From positions 16,334-80,333 of the forward strand of contig CAYNFR010000013.1 of the NCBI GenBank assembly GCA_964396595.1: a stretch of DNA of 64,000 nucleotides, given 5' to 3'. A program made the translations under genes and the position numbers. The notes below the pieces were generated by a model that was not told the origin of the DNA, ran no database searches, and worked only from the letters and a program-made list of their open reading frames with translations. This document shows positions 63,893-64,000 of the stretch, piece by piece (position 1 is the first letter of the stretch; each line of letters opens with the position of its first letter). The stretch comes from CAYNFR01 sp964396595 (lineage in GTDB: Bacteria; Bacteroidota; Bacteroidia; Chitinophagales; Saprospiraceae).

Positions 63893-64000
63893 GTAAATGA
63901 TTTTGTTGATGAAGATGCAAGATAATACATAGCTTACATTGATGCCTACTTGATAATCGACAATTTTTGTGGTGTAGGTTTTTATGAAACCAAAAGAGGA

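Overview
The window reads as chromosomal DNA of a member of the Bacteroidota. The evidence is a type IX secretion system (T9SS: porX, porV, porU, a PorP/SprF protein, gldJ), three secreted proteins with T9SS sorting tails, single-chain purL, Bacteroidota-type promoters (TAnnTTTG -7 boxes) and little use of Shine-Dalgarno sites. The mix of long SprB-like cargo, leucine catabolism and CrtZ fits the Saprospiria/Chitinophagia side of the phylum better than Bacteroidales, but that is inference.

Layout. 1-3.6 kb: clpP (partial)-clpX-truA, converging on glyA. 3.7-9 kb: a secreted OmpA-family protein built from 23-residue repeats, an HD phosphohydrolase and porX. 9.3-17 kb: tatC, a Ca2+/Na+ exchanger, a LamG-like T9SS cargo, a DUF1573 lipoprotein and a 1201-residue SprB-like T9SS cargo. 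17-23.3 kb: a thioredoxin-SPOR fusion, then fabH-efp-accB-accC and an ABC exporter. 23.5-31.1 kb: a type A T9SS cargo, an ACC-deaminase-like enzyme, purN, an unknown membrane protein, purL and tRNA-Arg(TCT). 31.2-36.5 kb: a sterol-desaturase-family protein, an M23 peptidase and alaS. 36.6-41.5 kb: a four-gene acyl-CoA/leucine degradation operon. 41.7-42.4 kb: a GlpF-type channel.

42.6-45.3 kb is a small accessory islet: a GT1 glycosyltransferase, a truncated hsdS, and a REP-associated tyrosine transposase carrying one REP palindrome inside the gene and another just downstream. A 10-N assembly gap lies in the gene. Merging a 4-nt overlap between the two gap flanks restores a single reading frame. 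45.4-49.2 kb: SDR, MaoC, CrtZ and an NtrY-like sensor kinase. 49.3-57 kb: rnpB, then a divergent T9SS core locus (porU-porV on minus, porP-gldJ on plus). 57-57.7 kb holds only a decayed antitoxin gene. 57.7-63 kb: a candidate export and oxidation module comprising a Tat-exported gluconate-dehydrogenase subunit 3-like protein, a GMC oxidoreductase, a lipoprotein fusing a c-type haem domain to a PHM-like copper monooxygenase domain with every copper ligand in place, and a GH144-type lipoprotein. A secreted protein of unknown function ends the window.

The main themes are surface secretion (T9SS apparatus, regulator and cargo, plus Tat) and central metabolism (fatty acid initiation, purines, branched-chain acyl-CoA oxidation). 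The most unusual items are the haem-copper monooxygenase fusion, the repeat-built OmpA protein and the REP/transposase unit with its assembly gap.
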